Of a stretch of DNA of 64,000 bases, positions 50,895 to 59,132 are shown piece after piece. The DNA is from CAYOID01 sp964573115. Its GTDB lineage: Bacteria > Desulfobacterota > Desulfovibrionia > Desulfovibrionales > Desulfothermaceae. The notes under the pieces were generated by a model. That model had not been told where the DNA came from and did not search any database. It saw only the letters and a list, made by a program, of their open reading frames with translations. The position numbers and the translations under genes are program-made. The DNA is taken from contig CAZNIP010000003.1 of assembly GCA_964573115.1 (NCBI GenBank), forward strand, positions 1-64,000. Reading direction: 5' to 3'. Every line of letters begins with the position of its first letter. Position 1 is the first letter of the stretch.

Positions 50895-53021
50895 TCAAGC
50901 CTCGGCATGGAAGCTGGCAATGACGTCCCCGAAGCTGAGCAGGGACTCGACGGGCAGGTGGCAGGCGATTTTATGCCCCTGACCGGTCTCCCTCCACGGC
51001 GGCTCCTCCAGGGCGCAGACGGCTCCCTGGTCCGGCAGGTGCGTCCGCCTGGGGCACCTGGTGTGGAACCGGCATCCGCTGGGGGGATTGAGGGCGCTGG
51101 GCACGTTGCCGCTGAGACGGATGTGGGCCTGCCTGGCTTCGGGATCGGCCACTGGGACAGCCGAGAGCAGAGCCTCGGTGTAGGGGTGGTAGGGGGGGCG
51201 GTAGATCCTGTTCACCGGGCCGACCTCCATGATCTGGCCCAGGTACATGATGGCCACATGGTCGCAGAAGAAGCGGACCACGCTGAGGTCGTGGGCGATG
51301 AAGAGCAGGGTCGTGTTGTACTCTTTCTGGATGTCCAGGAAGAGGTTGAGCACGGCGGCCTGGACCGAGACGTCCAGGGCCGAGACCGGCTCGTCGCAGA
51401 TGACGATGTTCGGGTTGCTGGCCAGGGCCCGGGCGATGCCCACCCGCTGCTTTTCGCCCCCGCTGAGCTGGCGGGGAAAGCGGTTGTAGTAAGTTGAGCC
51501 GAGCTTGACGGCCCGCAGGAGCCTGATGACCTCTTCCCTGACCTGCCCTCTGGGCACGGTCTTGAAGCGTTTGATGGGCCGGGCGATCTGCTGGCCCACC
51601 GGATAGGCCGGGTTGAGGGTCGAGTCCGGGTTCTGGAAGACCATCTGCAGCTCCTTGATCACGGATCGGTCCCTGGAGTCGATGGGCTTGCTGATGTCCA
51701 GGTCCAGGAAATGGGCCTCCCCGTCGGTGACCGGTTCCAGACCGATCATGGCCTTGACCAGGGTCGACTTGCCGCAGCCCGACTCACCGACAATGCCCAG
51801 GGTCTCCCCCCTGGCCACGGCCAGGGACACATCGTCCACAGCCTTGACAAAGTTCTTCCGCCCCAACCCGAAAAAACTGGCCACAGACTCGGCCTTTTTC
51901 TCGTAGTAGACCCTGAGCTCCTGGACGGACAGGATCGGTCCCTCCCGGGACTCGTCCTGGGTCGCTTTGGCCTGACCGGCGACCATGTCTTCACCCTCAG
52001 CCGCCTGCTGGAGGATCTCCGTGGACCGGAAGCACCTGGCCCTGTGGTCTGGCGAGATGTCGGAGTATCCCGGCCTGGACTGGCGGCAGATTTCCAGGGC
52101 GTAGTCGCAGCGGGGCTCGAACACGCAGGCGTTGTCCGGCCGTTCTGATGGCGGCGGCACCCGGCCCCTGATGGGGTGCAGAACCGAGCTCAGCTTGTCC
52201 TTGCCCAGGGTGGGCACACATTTCAGCAGGCCCAGGGTGTAGGGGTGGCTGGGGTTTTTGAACAGGTCCAGGGCCGGGGCCTGCTCCACTCCCTGACCGG
52301 CGTACATGACGCAGATCCGTTCGCAGACCCTGGCGATGACCCCCAGATTGTGGGAGATGAAGAGGATCCCGGTGTCGAAGTCGGTTTTCAAATCTTCAAC
52401 CAGATCCAGGACCGCAGCCTCGACAGTGACGTCCAGGGCCGTGGTCGGTTCGTCCATGATCAGCAGGGCCGGGTTGTTGAGCATGGCCATGGCGATGACC
52501 ACCCTCTGCTGCTGGCCTCCGGAGAGTTGAAAGGTGTAGCGGCGCATCACGTCGCCGGCATCCGGCATGTGCACCCTCTTGAGCATCTCCACGGACCGTT
52601 CCCAGGCCTGATCCCTGCTGATGTCCCGATGGGCTGTCAGGACCTCGCTGAGCTGCTCCCCGACCCGGAGCACAGGGTTCAGGGCGGCCATGGGGTCCTG
52701 GTAGACCATGGAGATCCTGTCTCCTCGAATGGCGGTCAAGTCCTTTTCGGACCGGCCCACCAGGTCCTGGCCGTCAAAGACGATCTGCCCGCTGGTGATC
52801 CTGCCGTTCTGTCCCAGAAAGCCGACCACCCCGAAGGCCACCGTGGACTTGCCGCAGCCGGACTCCCCCACGAGCCCGAGGCTCTGCCGCCGGTTCAGGG
52901 TGAAGGACAGGTCCTGAACGGCCGGAACCAGTCCGTTCCGGGTCTGATAGCCGATGGACAGGTCCTTGACCTCGAGCAGGGGCTGCTCAGCTTGGAGAGG
53001 TTCTGCGTCCTTGGAGTTCAT
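50895..53021 (-). CDS. Fused oligopeptide ABC transporter ATPase (OppD-OppF)
   Basis: 708 residues carrying two full ATPase domains that are normally separate proteins. Domain 1 (about 10-330): Walker A 'GESGCGKSTVAFG', signature 'LSGGQQQRVVIAMAM', Walker B 'LLIMDEPTTALD'. Domain 2 (about 365-690): Walker A 'GESGCGKSTLVKA', signature 'LSGGEKQRVGIARAL', 'IVICDEPVSALD'. Both halves end with the oligopeptide-transporter C-terminal Cys-containing domain ('CVFEPRCDYALEICRQS', 'CRFHTRCPRRTHL'). Last gene of the minus-strand opp operon. The ATG at 53021 has no Shine-Dalgarno; the hairpin head of repeat copy 6 lies only 6 bp upstream. Confidence 0.93.
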   Translation of the reverse strand: MNSKDAEPLQAEQPLLEVKDLSIGYQTRNGLVPAVQDLSFTLNRRQSLGLVGESGCGKSTVAFGVVGFLGQNGRITSGQIVFDGQDLVGRSEKDLTAIRGDRISMVYQDPMAALNPVLRVGEQLSEVLTAHRDISRDQAWERSVEMLKRVHMPDAGDVMRRYTFQLSGGQQQRVVIAMAMLNNPALLIMDEPTTALDVTVEAAVLDLVEDLKTDFDTGILFISHNLGVIARVCERICVMYAGQGVEQAPALDLFKNPSHPYTLGLLKCVPTLGKDKLSSVLHPIRGRVPPPSERPDNACVFEPRCDYALEICRQSRPGYSDISPDHRARCFRSTEILQQAAEGEDMVAGQAKATQDESREGPILSVQELRVYYEKKAESVASFFGLGRKNFVKAVDDVSLAVARGETLGIVGESGCGKSTLVKAMIGLEPVTDGEAHFLDLDISKPIDSRDRSVIKELQMVFQNPDSTLNPAYPVGQQIARPIKRFKTVPRGQVREEVIRLLRAVKLGSTYYNRFPRQLSGGEKQRVGIARALASNPNIVICDEPVSALDVSVQAAVLNLFLDIQKEYNTTLLFIAHDLSVVRFFCDHVAIMYLGQIMEVGPVNRIYRPPYHPYTEALLSAVPVADPEARQAHIRLSGNVPSALNPPSGCRFHTRCPRRTHLPDQGAVCALEEPPWRETGQGHKIACHLPVESLLSFGDVIASFHAEA

Positions 53022-53026
53022 AGCTT

Positions 53027-53173
53027 GTCAGCCCGGCCTCTGGCCGGGCTGATGGTCGAGGGTTGAGGGTGGATGGTTGAGGGAAGAAAAGATTCCCGAC
53101 TTGCCGAAAAAAGCGTCGATTCGGCCAGTTTGATCAAAGAAGAAACTTCCCCAAAATCAAGTTTCATACGAGC
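53027..53173 (+). repeat. Composite intergenic repeat, copy 6 (full, shortened middle)
   Basis: Hairpin head TCAGCCCGGCC/GGCCGGGCTGA (53028-53052), 'GGTTGAGGGTGGATGGTTGA', GGGAAGAAAAGATTCCC, core TTCGGCCAGTTTGATC, tail AAGTTTCATACGAGC. It is inserted between oppC and oppDF, oriented against their transcription. Confidence 0.8.
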
Positions 53174-53258
53174 GGGGCCTGACTGATGCGTCTTCTTGGG
53201 GGTCGAAACCAGCATGTGTTCAGTCACGAAAACAGGAGCCTGGAATGCTCTTCTTCTG

Positions 53259-54245
53259 TCACTGATACCTCGTGACCTCCTCCCGCAGGCCGTCGGCCAG
53301 GAGGTTCAGGCCGATGACCAGGCTGGCGATGGCCAGCGACGGCCACAGGGCGGCCCAGGGGCTGCCGCTGAGAATGAACTCCCGTCCCTTGGCCACCATG
53401 CTCCCCCAGTCCGGTGATGGGGGCGGAATGCCCATGCCCAGAAAACCCAGGGTGCCCATGGCGAAAATAGCGTAGCCCACCCTGAGCATGGCGTCGATGA
53501 TCACCGGTCCCTTGGCGTTGGGAAAGATTTCCACGACCATGATGTAGAACATGTTTTCGCCCCGGGTCTCCGCAGCCTTGACGTAGTCCCGGGTCCGGAT
53601 GTCCAGGGTCAGGCTGCGGACCAGCCTGGCGATGCCCGGCACGCCCATGATGGTCAGGGCGATGACCACGTTCACGGCCGACGCTCCCAGGGCGGCCACG
53701 ATGAGCAGGTAGAGGAGAATGATGGGGATGGAGATCATGGCGTCCAGGATGCGCATCAGGATTTCATCGAACCATCCCCCGAGGTAGCCGCCCATGAGAC
53801 CCAGGGCCGACCCGATGATCAGGGCGATGAGCACGGACCAGATGGCCGTTCCCAGGGGCAGGACCAGGTTTTCCGAGACCGGGAGGTAGATGAGCACCAC
53901 CCTGGCCCCGTAAATGATCCTGGTCCACAAGTCCCGGCCGAGCTCGTCGGTCCCCAGGATGTGCTTTGCGCTGGGACCCTCGTTGACATGGTGCCAGTCC
54001 TGTCCAGTGGGGGTGTAGGGGGTCAGGACCGGGGCGGCCAGGGCGACGACAACCCAGAAGGCCACCAGGATGAACCCGGCAGTTGCGGTCTTGGAGGACA
54101 AAAGGACGGTCAGGCCGGCCCTCAGGCGCTGCCTGACACCGGGCCTGGGAGGGATGGCCGCAGCCTCGTCCCGGGAAGGGGTGTGATCAGGGTGGCCGTC
54201 CCTGCTCTGGTCCTGCACTCGGCCTTCCTGTCTGGAATGATCCAT
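53259..54245 (-). CDS. ABC transporter permease (OppC family)
   Basis: 328 residues from the ATG at 54245, two bases after the oppB stop. A charged N-terminal tail of about 45 residues precedes TM1 ('ATAGFILVAFWVVVALAAPV'). 'ILGTDELGRDLWTRIIYGAR' is the diagnostic OppC/DppC motif, and the EAA loop is 'VKAAETRGENMFYIMVVEIF'. Six spans. It forms the translocation pore with OppB. About 237 bp containing repeat copy 6 separate it from oppDF. Confidence 0.93.
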   Translation of the reverse strand: MDHSRQEGRVQDQSRDGHPDHTPSRDEAAAIPPRPGVRQRLRAGLTVLLSSKTATAGFILVAFWVVVALAAPVLTPYTPTGQDWHHVNEGPSAKHILGTDELGRDLWTRIIYGARVVLIYLPVSENLVLPLGTAIWSVLIALIIGSALGLMGGYLGGWFDEILMRILDAMISIPIILLYLLIVAALGASAVNVVIALTIMGVPGIARLVRSLTLDIRTRDYVKAAETRGENMFYIMVVEIFPNAKGPVIIDAMLRVGYAIFAMGTLGFLGMGIPPPSPDWGSMVAKGREFILSGSPWAALWPSLAIASLVIGLNLLADGLREEVTRYQ

Positions 54246-54247
54246 GG

Positions 54248-55546
54248 TTAGGTGTACCTGATCCTGGGGTTGAGGAAGGTGTAGATGATGTCCGCGATGA
54301 GCTGGGAACCCACTGCCACGAGGACCATGACCATGGCCCCGGCCTCCAGGGCGTTGACGTCCTTGTACAGAGCCGCATCCAGGAGGTATTTCCCCAGCCC
54401 GGGATAGCCAAAGACCACTTCGACAATGACGATCCCACTGAGCATCCAGTTGATGTGCAGCATGATCACCGTGATCGGGGCGATGAGGGCGTTGCGCACC
54501 GCGTGCTTGAAAATGACTTTCCAGTAGTTGAGGCCCTTGAGGAATGCCGTGCGGATGAAGGCTGACTGCATGACTTCGCACATGCTGGCCCGGGTGATGC
54601 GCAGGATATAGCCCAGTTCGATCAGGGACAGGGTCAGTACAGGCAGGACGAGCATGTCCGGTCTGGTCCAGGGGGCCTTCTCCCCGAACACTGTGGCTCC
54701 TGGAACCAGGTCCAGCCACTGGGCCACGATGAGGATGAGAAAGATGCCGGTCACGAACTCCGGAATGACCGAGAACATCATCCCCGGGATGGACAGGCCC
54801 CGGTCCAGGAGGGAGCCTTCCCTGAGACCGGCGATGATGCCCAGAAGCAGGGCAATGGGCATGACCAGGAGAAAGGCGCTTCCGGCCAGGACAATGGAGT
54901 TGCGCAGGCGGATGCCGATGGACTTGGCCACGGGCCGGCCGGTACGCAGTGAGGTCCCTGGGTCGCCTCGGACAAACCCTTTTTTCAGGGGGATGTAGTC
55001 GCTGGGGGCTCCGGCCTTTTTCATCCAGCCGGTGCCGACCACAAAAGTCCAGGACTTCTTCTCTTTGCCCTTTTCCCAGAGCACGGCGTGGTTCTGGGTG
55101 TCCACGCCCCAGAACCTCATCCCCTGCTGGCCGTTGGGTTCCCAGCGCTGGTTGTCCACAGTTTCCTCGACGCTCCCGTCGGGCTGACGGACCAGGGCGA
55201 TGAGGTCGTCCCCTTCAAGCTTCCAGCGCACCGGTCGGCCCTGCTCGTCAACGGCCCACCATTCCTGAAAACCCTTGTCCGAGGAGATCCTGGACAAATC
55301 CAGGCCGATCTTGCCCGAGGCCACCCAGTCGTTGCCAAACAGCCAGTAGAAGTAGCGGAGCAGGATCGGTTCGTCCAAACCCTGTTGATTCAAGAAAGAG
55401 GCTTCCTGTTCAGGAGTGATGAAGCTGCCCAGGACGTTTCTGGCCACATTTCCAGGGGAGAACTGCGTGATGAGAAACACGACCATGGACACCAGGACCA
55501 TGGTGATGAGCATCAACACGATGCGCCGAAGGATGAATTTTCCCAT
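54248..55546 (-). CDS. ABC transporter permease (OppB family) with large periplasmic insertion
   Basis: 432 residues, about 110 longer than typical OppB/DppB. TM1 lies at residues 4-28 ('IVLMLITMVLVSMVVFLITQ'). The normal short loop to 'TSLRTGRPVAKSI' is expanded by residues ~75-193, a Trp/Gly/Asp-rich soluble segment ('WWAVDEQGRPVRWKLEGDD', 'RFWGVDTQNHAVLWEKGKE') likely in the periplasm. The remaining permease is normal, with the EAA loop 'MQSAFIRTAFLKGLNYWKVI'. First gene of the opp operon, preceded by an AT-rich promoter. The insertion may contact the binding protein or substrate. Confidence 0.9.
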   Translation of the reverse strand: MGKFILRRIVLMLITMVLVSMVVFLITQFSPGNVARNVLGSFITPEQEASFLNQQGLDEPILLRYFYWLFGNDWVASGKIGLDLSRISSDKGFQEWWAVDEQGRPVRWKLEGDDLIALVRQPDGSVEETVDNQRWEPNGQQGMRFWGVDTQNHAVLWEKGKEKKSWTFVVGTGWMKKAGAPSDYIPLKKGFVRGDPGTSLRTGRPVAKSIGIRLRNSIVLAGSAFLLVMPIALLLGIIAGLREGSLLDRGLSIPGMMFSVIPEFVTGIFLILIVAQWLDLVPGATVFGEKAPWTRPDMLVLPVLTLSLIELGYILRITRASMCEVMQSAFIRTAFLKGLNYWKVIFKHAVRNALIAPITVIMLHINWMLSGIVIVEVVFGYPGLGKYLLDAALYKDVNALEAGAMVMVLVAVGSQLIADIIYTFLNPRIRYT

Positions 55547-55588
55547 GTGGTCTCACTGAGCAGGAGGGTGGCAAAGATGTTACGACAG

Positions 55589-55616
55589 AGTATAAAAAAA
55601 ATGTAAATAAAGCAAC
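55589..55616 (-). promoter_or_regulatory. Promoter of the opp operon
   Basis: On the minus strand, TATACT (55594-55589) preceded at about 15-16 bp by TTGCTT/GTTGCT, in a strongly AT-rich patch (55589-55625) that stands out from its surroundings. It gives a leader of roughly 35 nt to oppB. Confidence 0.5.
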
Positions 55617-55819
55617 TTTTTGTCTGAAACATGATTTCGAGCTCACAAGGTCCAGCGCATGTCGGCTCCGGCTGGGACATCTTCAGGTTGTCATGGCCAA
55701 AGATGGGCCTCCAGGCCAGAGAGCTTCACCGTCGTCCTTGAGGTCTCTTCAGCTTGACAAGTCCTGGCCTCGGGGTTTTGTATGCAGTCACACAAACCTG
55801 AAGGGAGGAGGCACAGCAC

Positions 55820-56329
55820 GTGGGGACAGAAATCCGGGCGGCCCGGCCTGAGGAGAAAGACCGGGTCTGGGCGATTTTTTCCAGGGTGATCGCCGCAGGC
55901 GACAGCTATGTTTTCGAGCCTGATTCACCGATTGACGTCTTTGAAGCCGGCTGGTGGGGCTACCATCCCTTTGTGGCTGTCATTGACCAGGAGGTTGCCG
56001 GGACCTTTATCCTCAGGCCCAATTACAGAGGGCTGGGGTCCCATGTGGCCAATGCCGGCTTCATGGTCCATCCCGATTTTCAGGGCCGGGGGGTGGGCCG
56101 GGCCATGGGCACGGCCTGCCTCCAGGAAGCCAGAAAGCAGGGGTACGCGTCCATGCAGTTCAACATGGTGGTCTCCACCAACGAGCCCGCAGTCAGGTTG
56201 TGGACGAGCCTGGGGTTTCAGATCAGCGGCACCCTGCCGAGGGTGTTTCGGCACAGTCGGTTCGGCCTTGTGGACGCCTATGTCATGAATCGGGATTTGT
56301 CGGATATTGAGCAAGAGAGTGATGGTTGA
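55820..56329 (+). CDS. GNAT-family N-acetyltransferase
   Basis: 169 residues from GTG 55820, which has AGGGAGGAGG eight bases ahead. The acetyl-CoA-binding motif A is 'VHPDFQGRGVGRAMGTACLQ' (Q/R-x-x-G-x-G/A form), followed by 'FNMVVSTNEPAVRLWTSLGF'. N-terminal 'RAARPEEKDRVWAIFSRVIA' is typical of phosphinothricin/L-amino-acid acetyltransferase-like GNATs. The substrate is not known. The last codons (after 'DIEQES') read into the G-rich module of repeat copy 7, so the C-terminal tail may be repeat-derived. Confidence 0.9.
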   Translation: MGTEIRAARPEEKDRVWAIFSRVIAAGDSYVFEPDSPIDVFEAGWWGYHPFVAVIDQEVAGTFILRPNYRGLGSHVANAGFMVHPDFQGRGVGRAMGTACLQEARKQGYASMQFNMVVSTNEPAVRLWTSLGFQISGTLPRVFRHSRFGLVDAYVMNRDLSDIEQESDG

Positions 56330-56354
56330 CGGTGGAGGGTTGAGGGAAGAAAAT
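56320..56354 (+). repeat. Composite intergenic repeat, copy 7 (G-rich module only)
   Basis: 'GGTTGACGGTGGAGGGTTGA' followed by GGGAAGAAAATGGG, starting inside the last three codons of the GNAT gene. Confidence 0.6.
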
Positions 56355-56534
56355 GGGATATGGAACCTGTGCCCCAAGGGACAGGAGGCATCATCATGCC
56401 CGTTGAGCCCGCGAGTTGGCTGATGACATGCATCACGTGAAGTGCCAGATGCTCTCTGTCCTTACAGCCCCTTCATTCATGAGCATCCTTGTAAAGAAAG
56501 AAGATCTCCCTTTACAGGATGGAGAAAGGATTCT

Positions 56535-57242
56535 ATGGCCCAGTCACAGTTCATCTGCATCGGACACCGGGGAGCCAGAGGCAGGGCCCCGGAGAACACC
56601 CTGGCCGGGGTTCGCAAAGGGCTTGCCCTCGGGGCCGACTGGATCGAGGTCGATGTCTATTGCGTCCAGGGTGTTCCGGTGGTCATCCATGACCCCACCC
56701 TGAACAGGACCACCAGCGGGAAGGGACGCCTGGAAGACCAGACCCTGGAGTCGCTCCGCAAACTGGACGCTGGTGATGGACAGAAAATCCCCCTGCTGAG
56801 CGAGGTCTTTGAATGCGTTCAAACCAGGGGGGGACTGAACATCGAGCTCAAAGGCAGGGATACGGCGCAACCCGTCATGGACCTGGTTGGGGATCAGGTT
56901 GCCGGATTTGGCTGGCCCAAAGACAAGATCCTCATCTCCTCATTCGATCCTCAGGAGCTCCAGAAGGTTCGCGACCTCGATCCTGACATTCAGATCGGGC
57001 TGCTCATGGATCACGTCCGCAGGGACTGGCGAGAGCTGGCTGTCAGGCTCAAGGCCGTGAGCCTGCATGTCGACCATCGAAAGATCAGGAGCTCGCTGGT
57101 CAGGCGGGCCCATGACCTGGGGCTGCGGATCTTTGCCTACACGGTCAATCTGCCGGGCGAGCTTCTGCGCCTGAAACGGATGGGGGTTGACGGGGTGTTC
57201 ACCGACTATCCGGATATGTGCGTCCGTCAGGGGCAAAGCTGA
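56535..57242 (+). CDS. Glycerophosphodiester phosphodiesterase
   Basis: Hydrolyses glycerophosphodiesters to glycerol 3-phosphate and an alcohol. 235 residues from ATG 56535 with GGAGAAAGGA ahead. GDPD TIM-barrel signatures: 'CIGHRGARGRAPENTLAGVR' (catalytic His-Arg), 'GADWIEVDVYCVQGVPVVIH' (metal Glu/Asp), 'HDPTLNRTTSGKG' (second His), 'GLNIELKG', 'ILISSFDPQEL' and the C-terminal 'VDGVFTDYPD'. No signal peptide, so cytoplasmic. It converges on the iron-sulfur flavoprotein gene. Confidence 0.94.
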   Translation: MAQSQFICIGHRGARGRAPENTLAGVRKGLALGADWIEVDVYCVQGVPVVIHDPTLNRTTSGKGRLEDQTLESLRKLDAGDGQKIPLLSEVFECVQTRGGLNIELKGRDTAQPVMDLVGDQVAGFGWPKDKILISSFDPQELQKVRDLDPDIQIGLLMDHVRRDWRELAVRLKAVSLHVDHRKIRSSLVRRAHDLGLRIFAYTVNLPGELLRLKRMGVDGVFTDYPDMCVRQGQS

Positions 57243-57332
57243 AGCAGGACCGTGCCTTCTTGACGCCTGGGTTCTTTGCCCCGGCCCTTCAAGCCTGCGG
57301 CACTGTGGCTGAGACCACTGGAGTTTCCTGAG

Positions 57333-57420
57333 TGGTCAAACTGGCCGAGTCGAAGACTTTTCTCGACTCGTCAGGGATCTTTTCTTCCCTCAACCCTCCA
57401 CCTTCGACCCTCGACCTTTC
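57333..57420 (-). repeat. Composite intergenic repeat, copy 8 (inverted orientation)
   Basis: On the minus strand it reads: G-rich module (57420-57386), GGGAAGAAAAGATCCC, a CGAGTCGAGAAAAGTCTTCGACTCG hairpin region, then the core CTCGGCCAGTTTGACC (57349-57334). It is the only copy in this orientation. It overlaps the 3' end of the iron-sulfur flavoprotein gene, supplying its last residues. Confidence 0.75.
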
Positions 57421-58013
57421 AGTGACATGCCCAGTTTCCGGCCGGCCTGGAAGCAGGCCTCCATGGTTTCCTGGTCCCTGGCCACCTTGCCTTTGTGGAA
57501 ATGGCCCAGGGCGCTGACCCGGTCCACGAGCTCATACCCCAGGGCCTCGAGGGGCAAGCGCATGCCGTCCATGGTGAAGCCCATGTCCTTCTCCTCCAGC
57601 TGCTCGGCCACCCCGGCCACCACGGCTTTCCGCCCCTGTCCGGCCAGCCGGCTGGAGTAGGCCCGGGGATGGTCGGTCGTGAAGTCATAGAACTGGTAGA
57701 GGCGGTCGATGAAGGCCTTCATCAGGGCCGAGACATTGTAGTTGTGGGCCGGGGAGACCAGGACAATGCCCCTGGATTCGATGATCTTCGGATACAGGAG
57801 CTGCATGCCGTCCAGAAGCCTGGTGCAGGCTTTGGCCGTGCGGCAGGACTCGCAACCAACGCAGGACGAGAAGTGGACATCGCGAAGAAAGACGATCTCA
57901 GTGGCCAGGCCCTGCTCATGCGCACCTTTGAGGACTTCCTGGAGCATGAGGTCGCTGTTGCCCTTTTTTCTGGGGCTGCCGGAAATGCCGAGGATCTGGT
58001 TTTGAAGGGACAT
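57390..58013 (-). CDS. Iron-sulfur flavoprotein (NADPH-dependent FMN reductase family)
   Basis: 207 residues from the ATG at 58013, five bases after AAGGAG; a further upstream start would add 10 residues. Flavodoxin-like FMN fold: 'ILGISGSPRKKGNSDLMLQE' (phosphate loop), then compact cluster ligands C-x2-C-x2-C-x5-C in 'SSCVGCESCRTAKACTRL', and 'VLVSPAHNYNVSALMKAFID'. Such proteins carry FMN plus [4Fe-4S] and move electrons from ferredoxin in anaerobes. The final residues, K-G-R-G-S-K-V-E-G, are encoded by repeat copy 8, suggesting the original C-terminus was replaced. Confidence 0.9.
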   Translation of the reverse strand: MSLQNQILGISGSPRKKGNSDLMLQEVLKGAHEQGLATEIVFLRDVHFSSCVGCESCRTAKACTRLLDGMQLLYPKIIESRGIVLVSPAHNYNVSALMKAFIDRLYQFYDFTTDHPRAYSSRLAGQGRKAVVAGVAEQLEEKDMGFTMDGMRLPLEALGYELVDRVSALGHFHKGKVARDQETMEACFQAGRKLGMSLKGRGSKVEG

Positions 58014-58039
58014 GACGGCTCCTTGGGTCGGGTGATCGT

Positions 58040-58192
58040 TCACTTTGAGGAGAGTGATCTGGCGTTTTTTTCTGTAACATCAGGATAGAGCCTGCGAACG
58101 CATTCCGGGCAGAGGCTGTGGGAAAAGTCGGCGTTGGAGTGTTTTTGAATGAAGAGCTCGAGGAGTCGTCCGTGATGTCCATGTCTGCTCCA
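58040..58192 (-). pseudogene. Remnant of PAS-type sensor protein C-terminus
   Basis: The minus-strand frame from 58192 to the stop at 58040 reads 'GRLLELFIQKHSNADFSHSL' then C-P-E-C-V-R-R-L-Y-P-D. This is the hallmark ending (F-S-H-x-x-C-P-x-C-x-x-x-L-Y-P) of many PAS/GAF sensor proteins in this bacterial group. No PAS domain or start lies upstream, so this is a degraded 3' fragment. Confidence 0.6.
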
Positions 58193-58257
58193 GGAGGATG
58201 CGCTGTCTGAGACGCAACTCTTTGAAGGGATCACTGTTAGAGAGAAAAGGCTCTGTT

Positions 58258-58896
58258 TCAAACTGTTTCGTCAGCTCGGAGCATGAGCTGCAGGCTGAGC
58301 ATGGCTGTCGACCAGAGGATGTCCATGGGCAGGTGCAGATGGGCGGTGGAGTCCAGGAGCAGCGTTGCCCTGGCTGGGAACTCCTCGTCCTTGAGCCACA
58401 GGACCAGGCTCACCGGGACCCTGGGAAAGGGCCAGAGCTTGAAGGCAACGTCGCCAAAATCAAGGGGGGACGCCCCGAGCCTGGCACCGGTCTGGCGGAA
58501 GGCCTCGGGTTTTTCGCCAAACCTGGAGGCCAGCTTGTCCAGGGGCAGGATGTGGGTCCCCTTGGCGAACATGTCCCCCCCTGGAAGCTCAGTGGGGTGG
58601 ACCAGCCGGTCCGAGCACACGGCGTCCCTGGCCTGGACCAGGTACCAGATTGCGGACAGGTTGAAGAGCTCGGCCAGCTCGATGGTCAGGAGGCTGCCGA
58701 TCCCGGTGGAGGCCTGGATGGACTGATCCTCAGGACAGATGGCCAATGGCTGTTGGAAGCAGTCCAGCATGTAGGATTGCGTTCCGGGATCGTAGCCTGC
58801 GCCAGAGCGCAGGCAGACGGCTTCCGGGTCCAGATCGGCCAGCCTGGCCCAGGCCTGATCCAGGCCGCTCTTGACGATGCTTTCAGGGATGTCCAT
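58258..58896 (-). CDS. DUF3786-family protein
   Basis: 212 residues from the ATG at 58896; an upstream TTG at 58947 lacks a ribosome site. The C-terminal half, 'FGDVAFKLWPFPRVPVSLVL' and 'DEEFPARATLLLDSTAHLHL', matches the pattern of the uncharacterised DUF3786 family found in anaerobic bacteria and methanogens, often near corrinoid or Fe-S genes. No membrane span, signal or metal-binding Cys cluster (scattered Cys only). Function unknown; a cytoplasmic, possibly cofactor-linked role is conjecture. Confidence 0.75.
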   Translation of the reverse strand: MDIPESIVKSGLDQAWARLADLDPEAVCLRSGAGYDPGTQSYMLDCFQQPLAICPEDQSIQASTGIGSLLTIELAELFNLSAIWYLVQARDAVCSDRLVHPTELPGGDMFAKGTHILPLDKLASRFGEKPEAFRQTGARLGASPLDFGDVAFKLWPFPRVPVSLVLWLKDEEFPARATLLLDSTAHLHLPMDILWSTAMLSLQLMLRADETV

Positions 58897-59132
58897 GGAG
58901 AAGGGCCTCAGCAAAAGGGAACGAGGTGCTCTTGCCCCGCTGGACAAGGCGCCTGGAGACCCCGAGGATCTGTGTCAACATGAGTCCTCCTGCACGCGCC
59001 TGAGAATACAGGCACGGGGTGAAACTGTCACCCCTTGAGCGCGCCCTTTTCCCGCAAGGGTGCAGCGGATCGAGGTCTGCGGGCAAGGGAAAAGTCCCGG
59101 GCCACTCGAAGTCGCGATGCGGTCCGGGAAGG

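Noticed and set aside
26296..57420. CRISPR array interpretation of the recurring G-rich sequences
   Set aside because: Copies are kilobases apart, modular and unequal in length, with genes between them and no cas genes. They form a dispersed repeat family, not an array.
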